Shown: positions 9,457-18,639 of the stretch, in pieces | Layout: each line of letters starts with the position of its first letter | Numbering within the stretch: position 1 is the first letter of the stretch | NCBI RefSeq assembly: GCF_051535235.1 | Contig: NZ_JBPPLZ010000009.1 | Location: forward strand, 55,371 to 119,370 | Source: Nitrobacter sp051535235 | GTDB lineage: Bacteria > Pseudomonadota > Alphaproteobacteria > Rhizobiales > Xanthobacteraceae | Direction: 5' to 3' | DNA: 64,000 nucleotides | Made by a program: the position numbers and the translations under genes | The notes under the pieces: generated by a model | The model's database searches: none | Seen by the model: only the letters and a program-made list of their open reading frames with translations | Told to the model about the DNA's origin: nothing

Positions 9457-10431
9457 TCAGAAGTCGAAATTGATCATTTTCTTCATCACGAAGATGCCGG
9501 CAGACATCCAGATCACGCAGGCAGCCAGCATCAGCCGTCCGGTAGGATGGGTCCACAGCAGAGCGATGTAGTCCGGCGTGGTCAGGTAGACGAGCAGCAT
9601 GACGACCACGGGCAGCGCGCCGATGATTGCGGCCGACGCCTTGGCTTCCATCGACATGGCCTGGATTTTCTCGGCCATCTTCTTGCGGTCGCGCAGCACC
9701 TTGGACAGATTGCCGAGAGCTTCCGACAGGTTGCCGCCGGATTTCTGCTGGATCGCGACCACGATGCCGAAGAAGTTCGCTTCAGGAAGCGGCATCCGCT
9801 CGTACAGCCGCGAACAGGCATCGCCGAGCGGCATGCCGATCGCCTGAGTTTCGATGATCGCGGCGAATTCGCTTTTCAGCGGTTCGGGAGAATCAACCGC
9901 GACGACCTTCAGCGATTCGAACAGCGGCAGGCCGGCCTTGATGCCGCGGACAATCACATCGACCGCATCGGGAAGAGCGCGCAAAAACGCCTTCTCCCGG
10001 CGCTTCTTGAGGAAACTCAGCAGCCAGCGCGGCAAACCGAGGCCCGCCGCGAATGCGAGGCCGGCGGCAGGCAGAAATCCGGACCCCAGGATTATCGGAA
10101 CGGCAAAACAAACCACAGCGAAAATGCCTGAAACGATCAGAAACTTCTCCTTCGACCAGGACAGGCCCGCCTGCGCGATTCGCGTGCTGAGCGCGATCTT
10201 GCTGTTGCGCTTGCTGCGTTGTTCGATTTCCCTCAGCGATCCTTCGATCTGTTCGCGTCGCGAACGTTGGGCTCGATCGACCTGACGGACCGCCGGCGCC
10301 GTCCGCGCGAACGCGGCGCGGCGCTTTTCGGCCTTCGTCTCGCCCGATAGCGCCGGATACAGGAACACCCATGCGATGCCGCCCACCGCGGTCGCGGCCA
10401 TGAATGCCATTGCGAGCATCTGCAAGTTCAT
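9457..10431 (-). CDS. tadB: Tad pilus inner-membrane platform protein TadB
   Basis: 324 aa, second T2SS-F domain protein. N-terminal helix (MLAMAFMAATAVGGIAWVF), basic cytosolic linker, T2SSF core (ALPDAVDVIVRGIKAGLPLFESL; GMPLGDACSRLYERMPLPE), two C-terminal helices. Paralogue and partner of TadC. Located 12 bases after cpaF on the same strand. Confidence 0.95.
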   Translation of the reverse strand: MNLQMLAMAFMAATAVGGIAWVFLYPALSGETKAEKRRAAFARTAPAVRQVDRAQRSRREQIEGSLREIEQRSKRNSKIALSTRIAQAGLSWSKEKFLIVSGIFAVVCFAVPIILGSGFLPAAGLAFAAGLGLPRWLLSFLKKRREKAFLRALPDAVDVIVRGIKAGLPLFESLKVVAVDSPEPLKSEFAAIIETQAIGMPLGDACSRLYERMPLPEANFFGIVVAIQQKSGGNLSEALGNLSKVLRDRKKMAEKIQAMSMEAKASAAIIGALPVVVMLLVYLTTPDYIALLWTHPTGRLMLAACVIWMSAGIFVMKKMINFDF

Positions 10432-10443
10432 CGGCGCACGTCC

Positions 10444-11913
10444 TCAGATTTCGACCTTGACTTCCGCCGCATCCAGTGCGGCTGCGAGTCGCTTCTCCTC
10501 GTTGTAGTACCGCGCGCGTTCCCAGAACCGCGGCCGGCCGATCCCCGTCGAACGGTGCCGGCCGATGATGTGTCCGTTGGCGTCTTCGCCCAGCAGGTCG
10601 TAGATGAAGATGTCCTGGGTGATGATGGTGTCGCCCTCCATCCCCATCACTTCGGTGATATGAGTGATGCGGCGAGAGCCGTCGCGAAGGCGGGCAGCCT
10701 GCACGATAATGTCGATCGAGGCGCAGATCATCTCGCGGATGGTGCGCGAGGGCAGCGAATAGCCGCCCATGGTGATCATGGATTCGCAGCGCGACAGCGC
10801 TTCGCGCGGGTTGTTGGCGTGCAGCGTGCCCATCGAGCCGTCATGGCCGGTGTTCATCGCCTGCAACAGGTCGAACGCCTCGGGGCCGCGGACTTCGCCG
10901 ACGATGATGCGTTCCGGACGCATGCGCAGGCAGTTCTTGACCAGATCGCGCATCGTCACCTGGCCCTCGCCCTCGATGTTCGGCGGACGGGTTTCCAGAC
11001 GCACCACATGCGGCTGCTGCAACTGAAGCTCGGCGGCGTCCTCGCAGGTGATAATGCGCTCGTCATGGTCGATATAGTTTGTGAGGCAGTTCAGCAGCGT
11101 GGTCTTGCCGGAGCCGGTGCCGCCCGAGATCAGCACGTTGGCGCGGCAGCGTCCGATGATCTGGAGGATGGTGCCGCCCTCCGGCGTGATGGCGCCGAAC
11201 TTGACAAGCTGATCGAGCGTCAGCTTGTCTTTCCTGAATTTTCGGATTGTGAGCGCGGGCCCGTCGATCGCCAGCGGCGGAACGATGGCGTTGACGCGGG
11301 ATCCGTCGGCGAGGCGCGCATCGCATATCGGCGAGGATTCGTCGACCCTGCGGCCGATCTGGCTGACGATCCGCTGGCAGATGTTCAGCAGTTGCTGGTT
11401 GTCCCGGAACCGGATGCCGGTTCGCTGGATCTTGCCGCCGACCTCGATGAAGACCGTGCCGGCGCCGTTGACCATGATGTCCGCGATGTCGTCGCGCGAC
11501 AGCAGCGGCTCGAGCGGGCCATAACCGAGAACGTCATTGCAGATGTCGTCGAGCAGTTCTTCCTGCTCGGCGATCGACATCACGATATTCTTGATCGCGA
11601 TGATCTCGTTGACGATGTCGCGGATTTCCTCGCGCGCGGATTCGCCGTCGAGCTTGGCGAGTTGGGCGAGGTCGATCGCCTCGATCAGGGCGCCGAAAAT
11701 CGTTGCCTTGACCTGGTAGTATGTATCGGATCTGCGCGAGTCGATGACCGGCGCGGGCGGCGCGGCGCGTGCCGGCGCGATCGGCGGAGCCGAAGCGATT
11801 GGTGAAGCATTTTCCGCGGGCGCTGGCGCGTTCCGGGTGGCCGGCGCGGCCTCCAGCGTCAGGCCTCCTGGCTTCCGGGCCTCGTTCTCTGGTCCGCTAC
11901 GCTTGCCAAACAC
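10444..11913 (-). CDS. cpaF: Tad pilus assembly/retraction ATPase CpaF (TadA)
   Basis: 489 aa, secretion ATPase of the GspE/VirB11 superfamily. An Ala/Pro-rich linker at residues 20-60, then the N2 domain, Walker A GGTGSGKTT at 264-272, an Asp box (ITCEDAAELQL), a Walker B region (MRPERIIVGEVRGPEAFDLLQAMNTGHDG) and a His box. It drives polymerisation of the Flp pilin in the cytoplasm against TadB/TadC. Sits in the middle of the cpa operon, 21 bases after cpaE. Confidence 0.97.
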   Translation of the reverse strand: MFGKRSGPENEARKPGGLTLEAAPATRNAPAPAENASPIASAPPIAPARAAPPAPVIDSRRSDTYYQVKATIFGALIEAIDLAQLAKLDGESAREEIRDIVNEIIAIKNIVMSIAEQEELLDDICNDVLGYGPLEPLLSRDDIADIMVNGAGTVFIEVGGKIQRTGIRFRDNQQLLNICQRIVSQIGRRVDESSPICDARLADGSRVNAIVPPLAIDGPALTIRKFRKDKLTLDQLVKFGAITPEGGTILQIIGRCRANVLISGGTGSGKTTLLNCLTNYIDHDERIITCEDAAELQLQQPHVVRLETRPPNIEGEGQVTMRDLVKNCLRMRPERIIVGEVRGPEAFDLLQAMNTGHDGSMGTLHANNPREALSRCESMITMGGYSLPSRTIREMICASIDIIVQAARLRDGSRRITHITEVMGMEGDTIITQDIFIYDLLGEDANGHIIGRHRSTGIGRPRFWERARYYNEEKRLAAALDAAEVKVEI

Positions 11914-11934
11914 GACCGTACTCCACGCAAGGAC

Positions 11935-13203
11935 TTATCTTGCCCGCAACTTTTCGATGAACGGAAGCAGAAGCGATTTCCGCGACTTCTTTGCCTCGCC
12001 GCGGCCGGTCAGGCGCTGCCCGATCTGCAAAAACATTTCCGCGGCGCGGTGGCTCGGCGCGACTTCGGCGATCATCTGGCCGTTGTTTGCTGCCGATCCG
12101 AACATCTGCGGCTCGAACGGAATGGCGACGATCGGCTGGCTTTCAATGGCTTTGGCGAATTCGTTGGCGCTGATCTCCGGGCGCTTCGGAACGCTGACCT
12201 GGTTGAGGCAATAAAGCGGCGGCCGGTCGTTCGGGCGCGCCAACTTGAGCAGGTCGATCAGGTTTTTCGTATTGCGAAGATTGGCGAGATCGGGCGTGGC
12301 GACGACGAGGATGTCGTCCGCGCCGATCAGGGCCCGTTTGGTCCAGCCGGACCATTGGTGCGGGATATCGAGCACGATGCAGGGCATCGTCGCCCGCAGG
12401 GTGTCGAGAATCGAATCGAACGCTTCCGTTCCGAAGTCATAGACCCGGTCCAGCGTTGCCGGCGCGGCCAGCAGGCTCAGATGATCGGTGCATTTCGACA
12501 ACAGGCGATCGACAAAGGCCGTGTCGATGCGGTCGGGCGAGAAAACGGCATCGGCGATGCCCTGCGCTGGGTCTTGATTGAAATCCAGTCCCGCCGTTCC
12601 AAAGGCGAGGTCGAGGTCGGCGACGACGGAATCGAGCGCCAGATCGCGAGCGATCATCCAGGCGACATTATGGGCGACGGTCGACGCGCCGACGCCGCCC
12701 TTGGCTCCGACAACGGCGATGATCCGGCCGACCGCCTTCGCTTCAGGAACTGAAAACAGGCCGCAAACCGAGCGTACGACGTCAATGGCGCTGACCGGCG
12801 CGATGACATAATCGCTGACGCCACGCTTGACCAATTCGCGATACAAGCTGACGTCGTTGACGCGGCCGATCACGACGACCCGCGTGCCCGCGTCGCACAC
12901 GCTCGCAAGCTGGTCGAGCGCTGCGAGGATGTCGCCGCGCTCTTCCGCCTCGAGAATGATGACGTTCGGTGTCGGCGCCGAGCGATAGGCCTCCACGGCC
13001 GCGGTCATGCCGCCCATCTGGATCTTGAGGTGGGCCTTGGCCAGCCGGCGATCCTCGCCGGCCGATTGCACGGCTGTGGCTGTTTCCATCGTCTCGCAAA
13101 AAGCCTGCACCGATACGCGCGGCGCCGGCGCGACGTGATCGTCGGCTTTCGGCGGAAGCGAGGCAGTCGGCTCTTCTGCGTTCTGGCGAGCGTAATTGAT
13201 CAT
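11935..13203 (-). CDS. cpaE: Pilus localisation ATPase CpaE/TadZ (MinD-like)
   Basis: 422 aa. The N-terminal half is receiver-like (ARD fold) without an obvious phospho-acceptor pattern. The C-terminal half is a MinD/ParA-type P-loop with the deviant motif VGAKGGVGAST, in which the usual second lysine (GK[ST]) is replaced by Ala, as seen in other TadZ proteins. TadZ marks the pole for Tad pilus assembly. The start codon overlaps the cpaD stop (ATGA at 13200-13203). Confidence 0.95.
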   Translation of the reverse strand: MINYARQNAEEPTASLPPKADDHVAPAPRVSVQAFCETMETATAVQSAGEDRRLAKAHLKIQMGGMTAAVEAYRSAPTPNVIILEAEERGDILAALDQLASVCDAGTRVVVIGRVNDVSLYRELVKRGVSDYVIAPVSAIDVVRSVCGLFSVPEAKAVGRIIAVVGAKGGVGASTVAHNVAWMIARDLALDSVVADLDLAFGTAGLDFNQDPAQGIADAVFSPDRIDTAFVDRLLSKCTDHLSLLAAPATLDRVYDFGTEAFDSILDTLRATMPCIVLDIPHQWSGWTKRALIGADDILVVATPDLANLRNTKNLIDLLKLARPNDRPPLYCLNQVSVPKRPEISANEFAKAIESQPIVAIPFEPQMFGSAANNGQMIAEVAPSHRAAEMFLQIGQRLTGRGEAKKSRKSLLLPFIEKLRAR

Positions 13204-13943
13204 TTGCCTGTATCGCTGAGTTTGGCCTTTTCGGCTTCGGGATAGTCCGTGGTCGTGGTGTTGCCCTTGCGATATTTCTCGAAGCCTTCGGAGCGGCGGG
13301 CGGTGTAGGGCGGGGTTTCGGGCCGCGGCTGCACGAGGTCAGAGGGATTGTCGATCATCGAGGCAAGGTTGCGCTGGGTGGCGCATCCGAAATTCCAGTA
13401 CGGCTTGTTGTCGAGATAACCCTTGTTCTTGATCGAGGGGCCGAGATCCTCAGGCCAGACGCCGCAGGGGCCCGCCGTGGCCGCGATTCGCGGGTAGGTC
13501 AAGCGAATGGTAGCGAACAGGCGCGGGTCGGCGGGGCGGTATTGCCGGACGATGATTCCACGCGGCGGAATGCCGGCGGCAGCCAGCAGCGAGCGAACTT
13601 CCTTGAACGAATCGGCGGCGGCCCGGGCGTTGCTGGTGCCGACAGGAACCTCGGCGACGATGGCGCCGGTTCCCTCGCGGAGCCAGATGCTCGCAAGCCC
13701 GATGACATCGGCGCGCTGCGATGCCGACAGTCCGCCTCGCGTGTTGCCGACGAAGATGTTTACGGTTCGGTTCGCTTCCTGGATCGCGATGGGGTGTCGC
13801 AAGCGATAATCGTTCGGAATGCTCGCGGTGATGTCCTCGTCCTGGCTCGTATGAGTGCAGGCGCCCAGTGCGGCGGCCGCGCTGACGACGAGGACAGCTA
13901 CGCGAAGACGGCGGTAGCGATTGGCGGAATCTGTGGATGTCAT
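13200..13943 (-). CDS. cpaD: Tad pilus lipoprotein CpaD
   Basis: 247 aa. A lipoprotein signal (lipobox LGAC, Cys29) followed by the CpaD family domain with DYRLRHPI near the N terminus and the block CGVWPEDLGPSIKNKGYLDNKPYWNFGCATQRN region with conserved Cys pairs. It is an outer-membrane lipoprotein thought to help the CpaC secretin. Overlaps cpaE by four bases. Confidence 0.94.
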   Translation of the reverse strand: MTSTDSANRYRRLRVAVLVVSAAAALGACTHTSQDEDITASIPNDYRLRHPIAIQEANRTVNIFVGNTRGGLSASQRADVIGLASIWLREGTGAIVAEVPVGTSNARAAADSFKEVRSLLAAAGIPPRGIIVRQYRPADPRLFATIRLTYPRIAATAGPCGVWPEDLGPSIKNKGYLDNKPYWNFGCATQRNLASMIDNPSDLVQPRPETPPYTARRSEGFEKYRKGNTTTTDYPEAEKAKLSDTGK

Positions 13944-13963
13944 CGTTTCGTTCCTTGCCCGCC

Positions 13964-15430
13964 TCAGTCGGTGATGAAGCCGTAGCTGCCGCGATAGTGA
14001 CGCGCGGGTTCGGCGCGGCCCGGAGCGCCATAGATGCGATTGATATTGCCGAGCAGGTCGGACTGCGGATCCGATGCGTCCACGAAACCGTCATCCGGCC
14101 GCGAGAGATCCTTTTGCGCGACGGCGCGCACGACATAGGGTGTCACCAGGACCATCAACTCGGTCTGCCCGTTGACGTAGTCGCGGCTGCGGAACAGCGA
14201 TCCGAGCACCGGCAATTGCGTGAGACCGGGCAATCCATTGATGGCCTGCTTGGTCTGCTCCTGAATCAGGCCGGCCATGGCCATCGAGCCGCCCGACGGA
14301 ATTTCCAGCGTCGTTTCCGCACGCCGGGTCCTGATCGATGGGATGGTAAGCGAATTGCCGACCGCCTGGGTCAGCGTAATGGCGTTCTCGTTCGAAAGCT
14401 CCGAGACCTCCGTCATCACCCTGAGGCTGATCCGGCCTTCGGTCAGCACCACCGGCGTGAAGTTCAGCGAGATACCGAATTTCTTGAATTTGATTTGCGT
14501 CGTGCAAACATGAGTGGTGGGATCGCAGGAATAACCCGCGGGAATCGGAAACTCACCGCCCGAGATGAATGTCGCCGATTCACCCGATATCGCGGTCAGA
14601 TTCGGCTCGGCGAGCGTCCGAACCACGCCGACGCTCTCCATCGCGCGCAGAGTCGCGGTGACTGCGGGCACGGCGCTGCTGCCCCCGAACGAACCCGCAA
14701 GACTGTTGGGCGTCAGCGGCCGGCCATAAGCAGTGAACGGGTTTGCGTTGTTGAAATTCACCACCGCGGTGCCGTAGTTCAGGTTGGCGCTGAGGTCGAT
14801 GCCCAACTGCTTGATGACGGTGCGGGCGACCTCGGCGACCGTGACCTTGAGCATGACCTGGTCGCGGCCTCGCACAGCGATGTTGTTGACGACCTTTTGC
14901 GCGCCGTCCGCAAGGCGTGCGGCGAGATCGCCCGCCTGCTGCGCTTCAATCGGACTCGACACCCAGCCGGAGAGCATGACACCGTCGCCCAGGCCATCGA
15001 CCTTGATGGCGGCATTCGGCAAAAGCTGCTTGAGCGCGGTGCGCAGGCCGTTGAGATCGCGCGTGACCGCGATATCGTAGGCTGCGATCTGCTGGCCGTT
15101 GCTGTCAAAGAATATGATGTTGGTCTGACCGACCGCGGCGCCGATGATGTAGGCGCGCTGCGCCGATCTGACCACGGCATTCGCGATCTTCGGATCGGCG
15201 ACGAGAACGTCCTTGACGTCGCTGGGCAGGTCCACCACGACGGACTTGCCGATGCCGAGCGACAGCGAATGCGCGTGCATATCTGCACCGGATGTCGCGG
15301 CGGAAACACGGTAATCGCTTGCAAACACCGGCGTCAGCGCAGGGTTCAGCGTGAAGGCGGCGATCGCCGCGAACGAGAGCGACCGCGTCACGAAGGCCTG
15401 CAACGGTGTCGGATTTGTCGTCCACTTCAT
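13964..15430 (-). CDS. cpaC: Tad pilus secretin CpaC (RcpA)
   Basis: 488 aa outer-membrane secretin. A signal peptide (about residues 1-38), a pilus N-domain (SLGIGKSVVVDLPSDVKDVLVADPKIANAVV), a BON-like domain (ALKQLLPNAAIKVDGLGDGVMLSGWV), and the secretin core ending with the VPxLGxLFR element (LPVLGSLFRSRDYVNGQTELMVLVTPYVV). Forms the channel through which the pilus exits. The first domain is shared with the separate gene at 17945-18436. Confidence 0.96.
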   Translation of the reverse strand: MKWTTNPTPLQAFVTRSLSFAAIAAFTLNPALTPVFASDYRVSAATSGADMHAHSLSLGIGKSVVVDLPSDVKDVLVADPKIANAVVRSAQRAYIIGAAVGQTNIIFFDSNGQQIAAYDIAVTRDLNGLRTALKQLLPNAAIKVDGLGDGVMLSGWVSSPIEAQQAGDLAARLADGAQKVVNNIAVRGRDQVMLKVTVAEVARTVIKQLGIDLSANLNYGTAVVNFNNANPFTAYGRPLTPNSLAGSFGGSSAVPAVTATLRAMESVGVVRTLAEPNLTAISGESATFISGGEFPIPAGYSCDPTTHVCTTQIKFKKFGISLNFTPVVLTEGRISLRVMTEVSELSNENAITLTQAVGNSLTIPSIRTRRAETTLEIPSGGSMAMAGLIQEQTKQAINGLPGLTQLPVLGSLFRSRDYVNGQTELMVLVTPYVVRAVAQKDLSRPDDGFVDASDPQSDLLGNINRIYGAPGRAEPARHYRGSYGFITD

Positions 15431-15445
15431 GACGGGCGTCCTTGA

Positions 15446-16231
15446 TTACCTCTGTACGGTGGTCTGGGTTGGAACGCCGTAACGGACGACATTGATGCTG
15501 TCGCGCCTCTGGTCGTCGGTGCTTTCCGGAGCATTGGCATCGGCAAGGCTGCGCAGCGCCAGCGACAGCGTTCCCATCTGGCGCGACCGCGCCAGCGACT
15601 CCGCCTGATCCGGCTTCAGTTCGAGCGTTGCAGTCTTGCCGACAACGACTTTCTGACCGTTTTTCTCCTCGATGGTCTGATCGATCGCGAGAACCCGCAC
15701 ATTGCTGAGAATGGTCTCGGAATTGACGGAATCAGAAGGATGGTCCGCGTTTTTTTCCCGTTTTGAGAGGATCACGTCGACGCGGTCATTGGGAAGAATG
15801 AAGCCGCCCGCGCCTGTCTCGGGCGAAATCTCGGTGGAAACCGCGCGCATACCGGTCGGCAGGATCGCGGCCATGAAGCCGGATCCCTTCGCGCTGACCA
15901 GCTTGGGTTCGCGAATGGGCTCTCCAGCGATGAAGGGCGAGCGGGCGATCGATCCCGCCAGCTCCGTGGTGGCGTTGGGACGCTGGTCACGGCGAATGAA
16001 GCTGCTGCTGGCGGCGCTCGCGGGCCATGCCTGCCACGCCACCTCGTTCGCGGTTACCGCCTGTCCGAGTTGAATCTCCGACTTCGCAACCAGAACGTCC
16101 ACGGTCGGGAGCTGCGCGGTCTGGACCGGCGGCGGCTTCTTGTCGGACCCGCTCGCGAGATAGGCGGCGAGGCCGCCGGCACCGACAGCGACGGCCAGGA
16201 CGACGATGCGTGCGGTATTCATACGCTTCAC
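15446..16231 (-). CDS. cpaB: Tad pilus protein CpaB (RcpC) with SAF domain
   Basis: 261 aa. N-terminal membrane anchor (IVVLAVAVGAGGLAAYLASG), then an SAF domain (VDVLVAKSEIQLGQAVTANEVAWQAWP) and the RcpC C-terminal domain (ILPNDRVDVILSK). CpaB is periplasmic and helps gate or stabilise the secretin. First gene of the minus-strand operon cpaB-C-D-E-F-tadB-tadC; the 120 bases upstream should hold its promoter. Confidence 0.94.
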   Translation of the reverse strand: MKRMNTARIVVLAVAVGAGGLAAYLASGSDKKPPPVQTAQLPTVDVLVAKSEIQLGQAVTANEVAWQAWPASAASSSFIRRDQRPNATTELAGSIARSPFIAGEPIREPKLVSAKGSGFMAAILPTGMRAVSTEISPETGAGGFILPNDRVDVILSKREKNADHPSDSVNSETILSNVRVLAIDQTIEEKNGQKVVVGKTATLELKPDQAESLARSRQMGTLSLALRSLADANAPESTDDQRRDSINVVRYGVPTQTTVQR

Positions 16232-16351
16232 TTTCCCAGTTGCGGTGCGGCCCTTGCGCCGCCTTTAACCGGGAGTTGAACATTTATTCGTCAAAGCATG
16301 GTTAATGAGGCGTATCTAAATCGCGTTAATGAGACCTTTATCGCGTGCTCG

Positions 16352-16876
16352 TCAGTGAAGCGCGAAGCGCGTCAGGTCGACCGCCCGGACCCATTCGGTC
16401 TCCGGATAGACCAGCAGCGCGCCAAGCGCGAGCGCGATGCCATAAGGAATTCCGCTCTCATTATTGTGCAGGCGCGCCAGCCAGGGCTGACCGTACAACA
16501 CGGCCGGAAGCGGCCATTGCCTGAACTGCAGAAGAAGCAGCGTCAGGGCACCGCCGAACACGGAGGCATAGACCAGGTAGTCCAGCATATGTCCGAAGCC
16601 GAACCAGAGCGCGACCGCCGCCGCCACCTTTGCGTCACCGCCGCCGATCCAGCCCATGGCAAAGCAGGTGAACGATACCGCAAGTACGGTGGCGCCGGCC
16701 GCGATATGCAGACCGATCACGGTCGGCCCCATGCCGGAGGCGACCGCGAGCACGAAGAAACCGGCGATCAGCAGCAGCGATACGCGGTTCGAAATCGTCA
16801 TGGTCAGGAGATCGCTGGAGGCTGCGAACGCCATCAGGGTCGGAAACAACAGAAGCCGGAGAAGGTCGAGGATCAT
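16352..16876 (-). CDS. cpaA: Prepilin peptidase CpaA/TadV (A24 family)
   Basis: 174 aa, multi-helix membrane aspartic protease. The two catalytic aspartates are Asp22 (ASSDLLTMTISN) and Asp81 in the GGGDAK motif, matching the GxGD rule. It cleaves the leader of the Flp prepilin and probably of the TadE/TadF pseudopilins in this locus. It lacks the N-terminal methylase domain of classical PilD, as expected for TadV. On the same strand as flp, about 320 bp downstream of it, beyond a terminator. Confidence 0.93.
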   Translation of the reverse strand: MILDLLRLLLFPTLMAFAASSDLLTMTISNRVSLLLIAGFFVLAVASGMGPTVIGLHIAAGATVLAVSFTCFAMGWIGGGDAKVAAAVALWFGFGHMLDYLVYASVFGGALTLLLLQFRQWPLPAVLYGQPWLARLHNNESGIPYGIALALGALLVYPETEWVRAVDLTRFALH

Positions 16877-16957
16877 GAGGCTGCCCGTGTCGCGCGTTCC
16901 ATGGGGGCGTCATACTAACCAGCGAACAATGAACAATCACGAAATGCGCGCGACGTT

Positions 16958-17098
16958 TCACAACAGGCTGACGGCCCGGATCAGAAGGGTGGCCGAGGCC
17001 AGCGCGAGTGCCATGCAGACGGTCTGAAGAACCCGTCGTGTCCGCTCGCCGTCAGGCGAAGGGGGCAGGTCCGGATGGGCGAACTTCAACGGGGCCAT
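16958..17098 (-). CDS. Small single-pass membrane protein between flp and cpaA
   Basis: A 46-codon frame starting MAPLKFAHPDLPPSPDGERT, with a single hydrophobic helix at about residues 25-46 (VCMALALASATLLIRAVSLL) and a stop right after the helix. No family was recognised. Support: start, strand and position between two Tad genes, and a strong soluble-then-membrane layout. It is too short for most gene callers. Could be a Tad accessory peptide or a chance frame. Confidence 0.55.
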   Translation of the reverse strand: MAPLKFAHPDLPPSPDGERTRRVLQTVCMALALASATLLIRAVSLL

Positions 17099-17139
17099 TC
17101 CGTTTCACTCGAATTGTCGCCTCGGTGCGGTCGGAAGCG

Positions 17140-17170
17140 AAAAGGGTCCCGGGTTGCCCGGGACCCTTTT
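17140..17170 (-). terminator. Strong Rho-independent terminator downstream of flp
   Basis: A perfect 14-bp stem (AAAAGGGTCCCGGG / CCCGGGACCCTTTT) with a three-base loop lies 25 bases past the flp stop. A-run on one side and T-run on the other make it work in both directions. It would end abundant pilin mRNA before the cpaA region. Confidence 0.9.
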
Positions 17171-17194
17171 GTGGCAAGAACAAAAAGCTGACGA

Positions 17195-17365
17195 CTAGGG
17201 AGTGGCGAGCTGTCCGTTGATGCCGGTAAATACGCCGTTCAGCGTGGTTCCGAGTGTCCGGACGGCCGCGATGATCACGACGGAAATACCGGCGGCGATC
17301 AGGCCGTATTCGATCGCGGTCGCACCGGACTCATCCTTCAGAAAACGCGAAAAAAGATTCTTCAT
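17195..17365 (-). CDS. flp: Flp-type major pilin subunit
   Basis: 56 aa, class IVb prepilin. Leader MKNLFSRFLKDESG, then ATAIEYGLIAAGISVVIIAA: the cleavage Gly14 and the Glu/Tyr pair typical of Flp pilins, followed by a hydrophobic helix that polymerises into the pilus. Start at 17365 is backed by a GGAG ribosome site about nine bases upstream; a longer frame to 17641 lacks support. Likely cleaved by the CpaA gene product nearby. Own transcription unit closed by the hairpin at 17140-17170. Confidence 0.95.
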   Translation of the reverse strand: MKNLFSRFLKDESGATAIEYGLIAAGISVVIIAAVRTLGTTLNGVFTGINGQLATP

Positions 17366-17944
17366 AATTGGCTCCATGTGTTCACGTAGCTGTCGAACTG
17401 CACCTGGTCGTAACGGCGTTCTCAGCACCGTGACCATGGCATCATCGTAGGGAAGGAAAATTGCAGCGCAGTTAATTCGATTGCAGAAACCCCGGTGTAA
17501 TGGGATGTTCTTGCTCAGAGTAAATTTAGATTTAAGTCGAATGCAAAGCGCTGCGTGGCGATGGGATCGCCTCGGGTCTCTCTTCATGAATGCGTTTCGA
17601 GCGTTCGGTTTTGCGCGTCGCCGGGCAGAGGACGACGACATAACTAGAGGCCGCCGGCGTACTTTAACTTGCCGACCAAGCGGGCGGCGGACCTCTATTC
17701 TGGTGTCGCGGCGCTCCCGAATCCGCTGCGGCTGAAGCCGTCTCCTCTGATCCTGCCGAACCCCGTGCGCATTTCAGCACCGTTTCGCGGCGGCATACCG
17801 GTCTGCCGTTTCAGCAAGCATGGGACCGGAAGCCCGGCCGTCGCGTTTGCAGTTCGTTCATCAATTAACGGCAGATTTGCCATATCGGGCGCCGGCACCG
17901 TTACCTATGTCCTTATGCCGGCTCGTATGCGTCCGGAGTGTAGT
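17366..17944. promoter_or_regulatory. Divergent control region between flp and the plus-strand Tad genes
   Basis: 579 bp without a convincing gene. It separates divergent flp and the pilus N-domain gene and is locally AT-rich around 17455-17540 (e.g. TTGCAGCGCAGTTAATTCGATTGCAGAAACC), so it probably holds both promoters. No specific operator was identified. Confidence 0.5.
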
Positions 17945-18436
17945 ATGTGGTTCAAGTCCCTGCGCGGCCGTTCGCGTGCTTCGGTCATCGGCCTGTCGCT
18001 TGCAACGGCGGTCTTGCTTTGTCCGGCGGCGTTGCTCGCCGAAGTGACGAGCGATCCGATCTCGGTCAATGTGGACCAGGCGAAATTGATCAAGCTGCCC
18101 GGACATATCGCCACGATCGTGGTCGGTAATCCGCTGATCGCCGACGTCACCTTGCAGCCTGGCGGCCTCGTCGTCGTCACCGGAAAAGGTTATGGCGCAA
18201 CCAATGTGATTGCGATGGATCGCGCCGGAACCATTCTCGTGGATCGCCTTATCCAGGTCGAAGGGCCGAGCGATCGAGTCGTGACGGTTTATCGCGGCGT
18301 GGAGCGTGAGTCCTATAGCTGCATGCCGATTTGCGAGAAGCGGGTCACACTCGGCGACAGCGCTCCTTATTTCAAGGCCACGATGGAGCAGGCCAGCAAT
18401 CTGAGTTCACAGGCCGGCGGCGCCCCAACAAAATAA
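17945..18436 (+). CDS. Secreted pilus-assembly N-domain protein (CpaC N-domain homologue)
   Basis: 163 aa. Signal peptide to about residue 32 (LSLATAVLLCPAALLAEV), then one T2SS/T3SS pilus N-terminal domain (ISVNVDQAKLIKLPGHIATIVVGNPLIADV...VTGKGYGATNVIAMD), the same domain found at the N terminus of the CpaC secretin, but with no secretin core. A C-terminal part has a Cys pair (CMPICEKRV). Start 17945 is chosen over upstream ATGs because GGAG precedes it by about seven bases. Role unproven; likely a periplasmic partner of the Tad secretin. Confidence 0.88.
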   Translation: MWFKSLRGRSRASVIGLSLATAVLLCPAALLAEVTSDPISVNVDQAKLIKLPGHIATIVVGNPLIADVTLQPGGLVVVTGKGYGATNVIAMDRAGTILVDRLIQVEGPSDRVVTVYRGVERESYSCMPICEKRVTLGDSAPYFKATMEQASNLSSQAGGAPTK

Positions 18437-18639
18437 TACAGCCGGACAATCGTCCGGCAACCGGCGTGGGGCACTCGCGCGTGGGTGCGTCCCCGATCCG
18501 CGTCGCTCGGCCAACCAGGTATGGTCAAGATCGAGTTGACGAAGTGGGGTATTTTGCTCTGATCGGGCGAAACACTTCAACAATCACTTTAAGCTAGTCC
18601 TTGACGGTAGATAAATCCGCCGCGTGCAAGGATTTTGTG

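Noticed and set aside
13937..15445. 502-aa frame antisense to cpaC
   Set aside because: The opposite strand encodes a complete secretin with signal peptide.
17520..17641. N-terminal extension of the Flp prepilin (frame to 17641)
   Set aside because: The extension lacks leader features; the ATG at 17365 has a good ribosome site and gives a canonical prepilin.
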